Source: an uncultured Bacteroidota bacterium (GTDB lineage: Bacteria > Bacteroidota > Bacteroidia > Flavobacteriales > Flavobacteriaceae). Taken from it: DNA of 41,687 bases. Shown piece by piece: positions 26,801-32,918 of the stretch (the first letter of the stretch is position 1; the number at the start of each line of letters is the position of its first letter). The position numbers and the translations under genes are program-made. The DNA is taken from the NCBI GenBank assembly GCA_902516925.1, contig CABYAF010000006.1, positions 1 through 41,687 of the forward strand. The letters run 5' to 3'. The notes below the pieces were generated by a model. That model was not told the DNA's origin. It saw only the letters and a program-made list of their open reading frames with translations, and searched no databases.

Positions 26801-27004
26801 TGGATTGCCTTCAACACCAACAACAGCTGCAGAACGCCCCCCTCTAAAAGGACCTATCTCTCTATACTCAACAGATTCGTGTAGAGTTTCATCAAATGTT
26901 ACTGAATTTTTTTTTGATTTTTTTTGAGAATAAACACTTGTGTTTGATGTTAAAACAACAAGTCCTATAATCATGAATAGATTAAATATTTTTTTTATTA
27001 TCAT
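23882..27004 (-). CDS. Secreted VPS10/sortilin-type beta-propeller protein with Asp-box repeats
   Basis: A 1040-residue protein with an N-terminal signal peptide (about 1-26). It opens with Y-R-E-I-G-P-F-R-G-G-R-S, usual for this Bacteroidetes family. I count about eleven Asp-box (BNR) turns of the S-x-D-x-G-x-T-W kind, for example T-E-D-G-G-E-T-Y, S-V-D-G-G-T-T-W, S-D-D-G-G-K-S-W, T-K-D-G-G-A-T-W and S-Y-D-K-G-N-S-W, spanning about 75-730. A beta-sandwich-like part (about 760-880) and a helical C-terminal region follow. Such proteins are often annotated glycosyl hydrolase, but no sialidase catalytic set is visible. It probably binds ligands in the periplasm or at the surface. First gene of the operon with DUF2723. 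Confidence 0.9.
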   Translation of the reverse strand: MIIKKIFNLFMIIGLVVLTSNTSVYSQKKSKKNSVTFDETLHESVEYREIGPFRGGRSAAVVGVEGNPKLFYFGATGGGVWKTEDGGETYENISDGYFGGSVGSIAIAKNDPNVIYVGGGEVTIRGNVSSGYGVFKSVDAGKTWTFSGLPNSRHIPRIVIDPNNNDIVYAAVLGNLYKPTGDRGVYKSVDGGTTWKKVLYANDLSGAFEIVLDPNNSRVLYASTWRVQRTPSSLSSGGEGSDLWKSIDSGESWTKITTNSGFPKGIIGVIGVTVSPVNSERVWAIVENQDKGGVYRSDDGGKSWTYTNSIRSLRQRAWYYSKIYADTQDIDGVYVMNVSYHFSDDGGKTFESRSAPHGDHHDLWIAPEDNNRLIIADDGGAQVSYDKGKTWSTYYNQPTAQYYRVTTDNSFPYRIYVAQQDNSTQRVMHRSLGYSIGENDWEITAGGESGHIAIDPNNNDIVYGGSYLGFLERKNHEKQTSRIINVWPITTLGEGAEAMKYRFNWNFPIAFSKHDSSKLYTYSNHVHLSTNEGHSWETISPDLTRNDKSKLVSSGGPITQDNTGVEYYATIFAVDESPIQEGLIWVGSDDGLIHLTKDGGATWENVTPKKMPDWMMINSIDASSFDSGTAYIAGTRYKLGDFTPYLYVTDDYGKNWKLITDGIEDEHFTRVLRSDKSNKNLLYAGTETGMYISYDKGNSWNKFQKNLPIVPITDLTIKDNSLIVATQGRSIWMIDDLTVIHQLTSSTDKVKLYKPKDSYRMSGAGGRKSLTAGTNLPNGAIIHYFIPNYDKENDQVMLSIHSADGTLIKEFSNKSKENSMKVKNGGNSFVWNMKYPGAKRLDNMVLWGADFSGAKAVPGDYIVKLKVNDTEMTQKFTIHKDPTSEGSIDDIKSQFEFVDEINGAVDKAHKAIENIRNMKTDLKKFQSDYADNEFAKDLIEESKSIVESIDKIENELYQTKNQSNQDPLNYGVKLTNNLGNLNSAFRGGDFGPTVQDVQVKNELIEKVNAQLTKYDKIISEDIPNFNSSFKKLELDYLNVF

Positions 27005-27084
27005 AATTAATATATTTACATATCCAAAGTAAAATAAAATATTTAAATATCACATATATTAAATAATATACTTAAAACATTTAA

Positions 27085-28332
27085 ATGGATACCTACGCAA
27101 ATATTTTACTAATAACAATACCAATTTTTCTTGTTTTGATTATTGTTGAAATATCCTATGGTGTATGGAAAAATGATTTAAAGCATTCCTATATGGATAC
27201 AATATCCAGTCTAAGCTCAGGATTTACAAATTTAATGGTTGATATATTAGGTCTTGGTATAATTATAGTCTCATATCCTTTCTTTTATGAAAGATTAAAA
27301 GTTATAGAATTGGAAGAAAGTATTTTGCTTTACTTTATTGCTTTTGTTTGCGTTGATTTTGCGAGTTATTGTCATCATAGATTAAAACATTCAATTAATA
27401 TTTTTTGGAATATGCATGTTATACATCATAGTAGTGAGGAATTTAACCTTGCATGTGCACTTAGACAGAGTATAACTAATAACCTTGGTATTGGTATCCT
27501 ATTTTTAGTTCCAGCTGCCCTTTTAGGGGTTCCTCCAAAAATGATAAGTATTCTTGGACCGCTTCATCTTTTTGGTCAGTTTTGGTATCATACGAGACAT
27601 ATTGGTAAACTAGGTTGGCTTGAATATATTCTTGTGACTCCATCTCAACATAGGGTTCATCATGCAATAAATAAAGAATATATTGACAAGAATTTAGCTG
27701 CAATTTTCTGTATTTGGGATAGAGCATTCGGAACATTTCAAGAAGAGTTAGACGATGTGCCATGCGTATATGGAACATTAAAGCCAGTAAGAACTTGGAA
27801 TCCAATTCTAATAAACTTCCAACATTTATGGTTTCTAATTCAAGATGCTTGGCATACAAGTAGCGTCTTAGATAAAGCCAAAATCTGGTTCATGCCAACT
27901 GGATGGAGACCAAAAGATGTTATGAAAAAAATTCCTAGGAGTAAAGTTGATAATGTTTTTAATCAAGAAAAATATAGATTGGAATATAGTTTGATCCATA
28001 AAGTCTTTGTCGGCTTCCATTTCCTAACCTTAAATATTGTGCTATACATATTTTTGAGTTCGTTTGCTAATTTATCATTTGCAGATAAAACAGGCTATTT
28101 TTTATTAATATTCTCTTCAATATTTAGCTTTTCATCAGTAATGGATGGATATAAATGGTCAATCAATTTTGAGTTTATAAGGATATTATTTGGGATGCTA
28201 ATTGTATATTTTCAGCAAGAATTATTTCTTACATATAATTCATCAATGACAATGTTTGTATCATGCTACCTAATAGTCTCAGCCATACTGAATACACTAA
28301 TACTAAGATCTGTTCCAGATCGTATTAATTAA
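27085..28332 (+). CDS. Sterol desaturase/fatty acid hydroxylase family membrane di-iron oxygenase
   Basis: A 415-residue membrane enzyme. The di-iron histidine clusters are present: H-H-R-L-K-H, H-V-I-H-H and, after a helical pair, H-R-V-H-H, with an upstream H in F-W-Y-H-T-R-H. The domain covers about 85-235. The C-terminal half adds about four to five helices, as in alkylglycerol monooxygenase-like (TMEM195) members, which act on lipids with O2. The substrate here is unknown. It is divergent from the VPS10-type gene across 80 bases and is followed by the tRNA promoter. Confidence 0.9.
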   Translation: MDTYANILLITIPIFLVLIIVEISYGVWKNDLKHSYMDTISSLSSGFTNLMVDILGLGIIIVSYPFFYERLKVIELEESILLYFIAFVCVDFASYCHHRLKHSINIFWNMHVIHHSSEEFNLACALRQSITNNLGIGILFLVPAALLGVPPKMISILGPLHLFGQFWYHTRHIGKLGWLEYILVTPSQHRVHHAINKEYIDKNLAAIFCIWDRAFGTFQEELDDVPCVYGTLKPVRTWNPILINFQHLWFLIQDAWHTSSVLDKAKIWFMPTGWRPKDVMKKIPRSKVDNVFNQEKYRLEYSLIHKVFVGFHFLTLNIVLYIFLSSFANLSFADKTGYFLLIFSSIFSFSSVMDGYKWSINFEFIRILFGMLIVYFQQELFLTYNSSMTMFVSCYLIVSAILNTLILRSVPDRIN

Positions 28333-28371
28333 TAAAATTCACAAATATATTTTTTAAAAAAAAAAATAATT

Positions 28372-28379
28372 TAAATTTG
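28372..28379 (+). promoter_or_regulatory. Promoter -7 element for tRNA-Gln
   Basis: TAAATTTG matches TAnnTTTG exactly and ends eight bases before the mature tRNA 5' end. A-runs (28356-28366) lie upstream, but there is no clear TTTG -33 element. Confidence 0.6.
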
Positions 28380-28387
28380 CAGCTAAT

Positions 28388-28460
28388 TGGCCTATGGTGT
28401 AACTGGCAACACGTCTGGTTTTGGTCCAGAAGAGTCTAGGTTCGATCCCTAGTAGGCCAA
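28388..28460 (+). tRNA. tRNA-Gln (anticodon TTG)
   Basis: The cloverleaf is complete. The acceptor TGGCCTA pairs with TAGGCCA, and the anticodon arm TCTGG/CCAGA encloses TTTTGGT with anticodon TTG (Gln, CAA codons). The T-arm CTAGG-TTCGATC-CCTAG follows, with an A discriminator. CCA is not encoded. It occupies the position just upstream of nusA where a rimP gene would be expected. Confidence 0.96.
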
Positions 28461-28487
28461 CAATTTTATTATATCAATAATTTATAA

Positions 28488-28495
28488 TAAATTTG
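28488..28495 (+). promoter_or_regulatory. Promoter -7 element for nusA-infB
   Basis: TAAATTTG matches TAnnTTTG exactly. Transcription should begin near 28501, about 60 bases before the nusA ATG and about 14 bases before the hairpin at 28515. The -33 region has no good TTTG. Confidence 0.6.
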
Positions 28496-28514
28496 CCGAG
28501 CATTTTGATATCTC

Positions 28515-28544
28515 AGAGGCGACATTATGTCCCTCTTTTTTTTT
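28515..28544 (+). terminator. Terminator-like hairpin in the nusA leader
   Basis: AGAGG (28515-28519) pairs with CCTCT (28532-28536) and GAC (28521-28523) with GTC (28529-28531). There is one bulged C and a five-base loop, followed by nine T (28536-28544). It ends 16 bases before the nusA ATG. It may end the tRNA-Gln transcript, attenuate nusA, or both. NusA itself stimulates such terminators. Confidence 0.75.
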
Positions 28545-28560
28545 AAATAAAGTTAAGTAA

Positions 28561-29793
28561 ATGGAAAACATATCATTATTAGAATCCTTTTCTGAATTTA
28601 AAGACGAAAAGTTGATCGATAGAGTAACCTTAATGGTTATACTAGAAGAAGTATTTAGGAATACTCTTACTAGAAAATTTGGAACTGATGAAAATTTCGA
28701 TATTATTATCAATCCAGACAAAGGAGACCTTGAAATTTGGAGAAATAGAATAGTTGTTAAAGATGGTGAAGTTGAGGATCCAAATGCTGAAATTGAGCTC
28801 AAGGAGGCAATAAAAATAGAACCAGATTTCGAAGTTGGAGAAGAAGTTTCTCAGGAGTTTAAACTCATAGATCTCGGAAGAAGATCAATTCAATCACTAA
28901 GGCAGAATCTTGTAGCTAAAGTTTTTGAGCACGATAGTAATAATACATTTAATCAGTTCAAGGATAGAGTTGGAGAAATTTTTACAGCTGAAGTACATCA
29001 TGTAAGAGCAAGAGAAGTCATTCTTTTAGATGATGATGGAAATGAACTGATAATGCCAAAGGATAAGCAGATACCTAAAGATTTTTTTAGAAAGGGAGAC
29101 AATGTTAGAGGTGTAATAGAAAACGTTGAGTTAAGAGGAAATAAACCAAGGATAATTTTCTCTAGAACATCACCTCTTTTCCTAGAGAAACTATTTGAAC
29201 AAGAAATTCCTGAAGTTTTCGATGGCTTAATTACTATCAAAAAAGCTGTAAGAATTCCAGGTGAAAAGGCAAAAGTGGCAGTTGACTCTTATGATGATAG
29301 AATTGATCCTGTAGGAGCATGTGTGGGAATGAAAGGATCCAGAATTCATGGAATAGTTAGAGAGTTAGGGAATGAGAATATAGATGTGATCAATTATACA
29401 AATAATAATCAGTTATTCATAACAAGAGCATTAAGCCCAGCAAAAGTGAATTCTTTAAACATTGATGAAGAGAAAAAAACAGTTCAGGTTTACCTTAATC
29501 CAGATGAAGTTTCAAGGGCTATTGGAAAAGGAGGACACAATATTCGACTTGCTGGAAGACTTACTGGATATGAAATTGATGTCTACAGAGAGGGTGCTGA
29601 AGAAGATGTTGAGCTTACAGAATTTAAAGATGAAATTGATGCATGGGTTATTGAAGAGTTTAGAAAAGTTGGACTTGACACAGCTAAGAGTGTACTCGAA
29701 TTAAGTGAAGAAGATCTTGTAAAGAGAACCGATCTTGAAGAAGAAACAGTCTCAGATGTTTTAAAAATTTTAAAAGAGGAATTTGAAGATTAA
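28561..29793 (+). CDS. nusA: Transcription termination/antitermination factor NusA
   Basis: A 410-residue NusA. The N-terminal RNA polymerase-binding domain is about 1-130, the S1 domain about 135-200 (G-E-I-F-T-A-E-V to R-I-I-F-S-R), and KH1 holds G-A-C-V-G-M-K-G-S-R-I (about 255-265). KH2 holds A-I-G-K-G-G-H-N-I-R-L-A (about 320-331), and a short acidic helix-hairpin tail (about 350-410) follows. It modulates pausing, intrinsic termination and antitermination. The acidic C-terminal repeats of proteobacterial NusA are reduced to one. It is followed by infB after nine bases. No rimP precedes it; tRNA-Gln and a hairpin leader do. Confidence 0.97.
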   Translation: MENISLLESFSEFKDEKLIDRVTLMVILEEVFRNTLTRKFGTDENFDIIINPDKGDLEIWRNRIVVKDGEVEDPNAEIELKEAIKIEPDFEVGEEVSQEFKLIDLGRRSIQSLRQNLVAKVFEHDSNNTFNQFKDRVGEIFTAEVHHVRAREVILLDDDGNELIMPKDKQIPKDFFRKGDNVRGVIENVELRGNKPRIIFSRTSPLFLEKLFEQEIPEVFDGLITIKKAVRIPGEKAKVAVDSYDDRIDPVGACVGMKGSRIHGIVRELGNENIDVINYTNNNQLFITRALSPAKVNSLNIDEEKKTVQVYLNPDEVSRAIGKGGHNIRLAGRLTGYEIDVYREGAEEDVELTEFKDEIDAWVIEEFRKVGLDTAKSVLELSEEDLVKRTDLEEETVSDVLKILKEEFED

Positions 29794-29802
29794 ACAATAA
29801 AT

Positions 29803-32364
29803 ATGCCATCACCAATAAGGTTAAATAAAGTACTTAAGGAATTAAATATATCTCTTGATAGAGCTGTTGAGTTTTTGAGTTCAAAGAAAATTGAGATTGA
29901 ACCAAGACCAACATCAAAAATTGATCAAGATGTTTATGACTTATTGCATGATGAGTTTCAAACTGATAAATCTGATAAAGACAAATTAGAAGAAATTAAT
30001 ACAAAGAAAAGAAGAGAATTAGAGGAGAAACAAGCAGAGGAAAGAGAATTAGAGAAGAAACAAGCAGAGGAAAGAGAAGCGGAGGAGAAAAAGGTCGAAA
30101 AGACTCAAGCGGAGGATACTGAAGTGGAGGAGAATTTAGAGATAAAGACTGAAAAGGTTCAGCCAGTTGCAGATAAAGATTCTACTGACTCTGCTAAAAA
30201 TGAAAAGTCAAATATTGAGACTTCTAAAGAAGATAATGACTCATCTAAAATCCAAACTAATTTTCAAAAACTTTCAGGTTTAAAAAAGACTGGAGAAGTG
30301 ATTGATCTTGATTCAATAAATAAGAAAGAAGAGAAAGTCGAAGAATCAAAAAAGAGAAGAAGGAAAAGGATTAGTAAGGATGTTTCTCAGCCAAAAGATT
30401 TGCCTAACAAGTTTAATAAAAATAAAAAACAAGTTGCTAGTCCAAAAGTAGAGCCTACTGATGATGAAATTCAAAAACAGATTAGGGAGACTTTAGAAAA
30501 ACTTCAAGGTAAATCATCAAAATCGAAAGGAGCAAAATATAGAAAAGATAAAAGAGATCAAAGAAAGATACAATCTGAGGAAGAAGAGGCATTACTTGAA
30601 AAAGAAAGTAAGATTATAAAAATAACTGAGTTTATTACTGTTGGTGAAATAGCAACCCTAATGGATGTCTCAACAAACGATATAATCTCTGCATGTATGA
30701 CCTTAGGTATAATGGTTACAATGAATCAAAGACTGGATGCTGAAACTCTCTCCGTAGTTGCAGATGAGTTTGGTTATCAGTTAGAATTTATTAAAACTGA
30801 CATCGAAGAAGATAAAGTTGAAGCTGAGGAAGAAGATGATCCAAAATTATTAAAAGAAAGACCTCCAATTGTCACTGTAATGGGTCATGTTGATCATGGT
30901 AAGACCTCTCTTTTGGATTACATTAGAAACTCATCAGTAACTGAAGGTGAGTCAGGAGGAATTACCCAGCATATTGGTGCTTATTCTGTATTAGTTAATA
31001 ATTCAAAAAAAATCACTTTTCTTGATACACCTGGTCATGAAGCATTCACTGCTATGAGAGCAAGAGGAGCCCAAATTACAGATATAGTTATTATTGTAAT
31101 TGCAGCAGATGATAGTATAATGCCTCAGACAAAAGAGGCAATCAGTCACGCCCAGGCAGGAGGAGTCCCTATAATTTTCGCTATTAATAAAATTGATAAA
31201 GAGGGGGCTAATCCAGATAAGGTTAAAGAATCTCTTGCATCAATGAATCTAGTCGTAGAGGATTGGGGAGGTAAAATTCAATCGCAAGATATTTCTGCAT
31301 TAAACGGAAAAGGTATTGATTCTCTTCTTGAAAAAGTATTACTTGAAGCAGAAATAATGGATTTAAAAGCTAATCCAAATAAGAATTCAACAGGTTCGGT
31401 AATTGAAGCTTATCTTGATAAGGGGAGGGGTTACGTCTCTACAATGCTTGTTCAGAACGGTTCACTTAATATAGGGGATTACTTGCTAGCTGGAAAAACT
31501 AGCGGAAAAGTTAAAGCAATGTTTGATGAAGTAGGAAACACAATAAAGATCGCATCACCTTCAACTCCAGTATCTGTTCTTGGACTAGATGGAGCTCCCC
31601 AAGCTGGTGATCCATTCAAGGTCCTCGAAGATGAAAAAGAAGCTAAGTTAATCGCATCTAAAAGAACACAGTTGGTTAGAGAGCAAAATGTTAGAACACA
31701 AAAACAACTAACACTTGATGAGATTGGAAGAAGAATTGCAATAGGTGACTTTAAGGAACTTAATGTAATTATTAAAGGAGATGTAGATGGTTCAGTAGAG
31801 GCATTGACTGATTCATTTGAGAATCTATCAACTGAGGAAATTCAGGTTAATATAATATTTAAAGGTGTTGGAGCAATTACAGAGTCTGATGTTTTACTGG
31901 CTTCTGCATCACAAGCTATAATCGTAGGGTTTAATGTAAAACCAACGGATAGTGCTAGAAAGCTTTCAGAAAAAGAGCAAATTGATATAAGATTCTATTC
32001 AATTATATATGATGCAATTAATGAACTAAAGGATGCAATGGAGGGCATGTTGTCTCTTGAAATGAAGGAAGAAAGTACGGGTGAAGCTGAAGTAAGGGAA
32101 ACTTTTAAAATTTCAAGAATTGGAACTATAGCGGGGTGTATGGTAACTTCTGGTAATATATTCAGAAACTCAAATGTAAGAGTTGTTAGGTCTGAAGAAA
32201 TTATTTTTGAAGGCAAATTACTCTCATTAAAAAGATTTAAAGATGATGTTAAAGAAGTAGCTAAGGGATATGATTGTGGTATTCAAATTAATGAATTTAA
32301 TGATTTAGTTGAAGGGGATGTCATTCAATGTTACCAAGAAGTTGCAGTTAAAAGAACATTATAA
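29803..32364 (+). CDS. infB: Translation initiation factor IF-2
   Basis: An 853-residue IF-2. The N-terminal IF2N-like helix bundle (about 1-55) precedes a long charged linker (about 60-260) with a Lys/Glu-rich tandem repeat. A second IF2N-like segment follows, then the G domain with G1 G-H-V-D-H-G-K-T-S (about 365-373), G3 D-T-P-G-H-E and G4 N-K-I-D. Domains II-IV follow, including the fMet-tRNA-binding C-terminal barrel. It places initiator tRNA on the ribosome. It is co-transcribed with nusA. Its end overlaps the antisense SPOR-domain gene by six bases. Confidence 0.97.
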   Translation: MPSPIRLNKVLKELNISLDRAVEFLSSKKIEIEPRPTSKIDQDVYDLLHDEFQTDKSDKDKLEEINTKKRRELEEKQAEERELEKKQAEEREAEEKKVEKTQAEDTEVEENLEIKTEKVQPVADKDSTDSAKNEKSNIETSKEDNDSSKIQTNFQKLSGLKKTGEVIDLDSINKKEEKVEESKKRRRKRISKDVSQPKDLPNKFNKNKKQVASPKVEPTDDEIQKQIRETLEKLQGKSSKSKGAKYRKDKRDQRKIQSEEEEALLEKESKIIKITEFITVGEIATLMDVSTNDIISACMTLGIMVTMNQRLDAETLSVVADEFGYQLEFIKTDIEEDKVEAEEEDDPKLLKERPPIVTVMGHVDHGKTSLLDYIRNSSVTEGESGGITQHIGAYSVLVNNSKKITFLDTPGHEAFTAMRARGAQITDIVIIVIAADDSIMPQTKEAISHAQAGGVPIIFAINKIDKEGANPDKVKESLASMNLVVEDWGGKIQSQDISALNGKGIDSLLEKVLLEAEIMDLKANPNKNSTGSVIEAYLDKGRGYVSTMLVQNGSLNIGDYLLAGKTSGKVKAMFDEVGNTIKIASPSTPVSVLGLDGAPQAGDPFKVLEDEKEAKLIASKRTQLVREQNVRTQKQLTLDEIGRRIAIGDFKELNVIIKGDVDGSVEALTDSFENLSTEEIQVNIIFKGVGAITESDVLLASASQAIIVGFNVKPTDSARKLSEKEQIDIRFYSIIYDAINELKDAMEGMLSLEMKEESTGEAEVRETFKISRIGTIAGCMVTSGNIFRNSNVRVVRSEEIIFEGKLLSLKRFKDDVKEVAKGYDCGIQINEFNDLVEGDVIQCYQEVAVKRTL
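30014..30090. repeat. 30-bp in-frame tandem repeat in the infB linker
   Basis: Two 30-base units (30014-30043, 30044-30073) differ at one base, and a partial third copy reaches 30090. They encode E-L-E-E-K-Q-A-E-E-R type decads in the flexible linker ahead of the G domain. Length variation here would be tolerated. Confidence 0.85.
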
Positions 32365-32739
32365 ATCAGAAAGCTTTATTATAAATGAACTAGGATAAAT
32401 TTTCCTAATTTCTTCTAATTTTTGAGATGCAATATTTACATCTCTATATTCTCCAATCCTAACTTTATAATTTGGAGTTTCAAATATTAAATTTGATTTA
32501 ATTTCTTGATAATTTTCTCTAAAATCTTCAAGTATTGAATCTGCTTTTTTAAGATCCCCAAAATATATTTGAATAGTGTAAAAAGTAGACTCAAAAATTC
32601 TCTTACTAAAATCTTTTTTTAGGTTATAAAATTTCTTTGTAATAGTATCATTATATCTTATAGAATTTTCCTGACAATTAAGAGAACTGCTATACAGGTA
32701 AACCCCAATAAATACTATTAAAAATCGAATATTTAACAT
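32359..32739 (-). CDS. Secreted SPOR-domain protein (peptidoglycan-binding type)
   Basis: About 126 residues from the ATG at 32739. A longer frame reaches 32763, but an exact -7 element (TAAATTTG, minus strand, 32752-32759) falls inside that extension, so I prefer the shorter form. A signal peptide (about 1-22, ending near S-L-N-C-Q) is followed by a SPOR-like fold: Y-T-I-Q-I-Y-F-G-D-L-K-K-A-D at about 54-67, and a second half Y-K-V-R-I-G-E-Y-R-D. SPOR domains bind denuded glycan strands. A SPOR gene between infB and actA is, as I recall, common in Flavobacteria. The possible lipidated Cys near the cleavage site is uncertain. Confidence 0.8.
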   Translation of the reverse strand: MLNIRFLIVFIGVYLYSSSLNCQENSIRYNDTITKKFYNLKKDFSKRIFESTFYTIQIYFGDLKKADSILEDFRENYQEIKSNLIFETPNYKVRIGEYRDVNIASQKLEEIRKIYPSSFIIKLSDL

Positions 32740-32779
32740 AAATATATTTCTCAAATTTAACAAAATGATTTGACTTGTT

Positions 32780-32798
32780 ATTTAGAATGATTATAAAT
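32780..32798. promoter_or_regulatory. Fur-box-like palindrome between SPOR and actA genes
   Basis: ATTTAGAATGATTATAAAT is a 9-1-9 inverted repeat with one mismatched pair, the same class as the sites at 6928, 10618 and 10653. It overlaps the -33 region of the SPOR promoter and lies about 60 bases upstream of the expected actA start point, so either or both could be controlled. Confidence 0.6.
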
Positions 32799-32844
32799 TA
32801 AATTTTTTGTTGATTCTAGAGTTTCTAAAATGACGTTTATGACG

Positions 32845-32852
32845 TAAATTTG
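32845..32852 (+). promoter_or_regulatory. Promoter -7 element for the complex III operon, next to TGACGT repeats
   Basis: TAAATTTG is an exact TAnnTTTG match, 67 bases before the actA ATG. Immediately upstream are two direct TGACGT copies, nine bases apart (32831-32836, 32840-32845), a possible activator site. Confidence 0.55.
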
Positions 32853-32861
32853 TTTTATCAA

Positions 32862-32883
32862 AAAAGTGTTTCAATTCACTTTT
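32862..32883 (+). promoter_or_regulatory. Inverted repeat in the actA leader
   Basis: AAAAGTG (32862-32868) and CACTTTT (32877-32883) flank an eight-base spacer just downstream of the expected transcription start. It could form a leader hairpin or bind a regulator. Confidence 0.45.
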
Positions 32884-32918
32884 GTTATCATGAAGAAAAA
32901 CTTTATAGCCCCTAACTA

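Noticed and set aside
23882-27004. Glycosyl hydrolase or sialidase function for the Asp-box protein
   Set aside because: Asp boxes are structural, and no sialidase Arg triad or Tyr/Glu nucleophile pattern is apparent.
27476-27859. 127-codon minus-strand frame in the sterol-desaturase-family gene
   Set aside because: It is antisense to the conserved His clusters and is a shadow.
28452-28560. Possible rimP remnant in frame just before nusA
   Set aside because: The roughly 35-codon frame ending at 28560 shows no RimP likeness, and its sequence is explained by promoter and hairpin.
28482-28802. 106-codon minus-strand frame opposite the nusA start, possible displaced rimP
   Set aside because: It is Ser/Ile-rich, without RimP features, and antisense to the NusA N-terminal domain.
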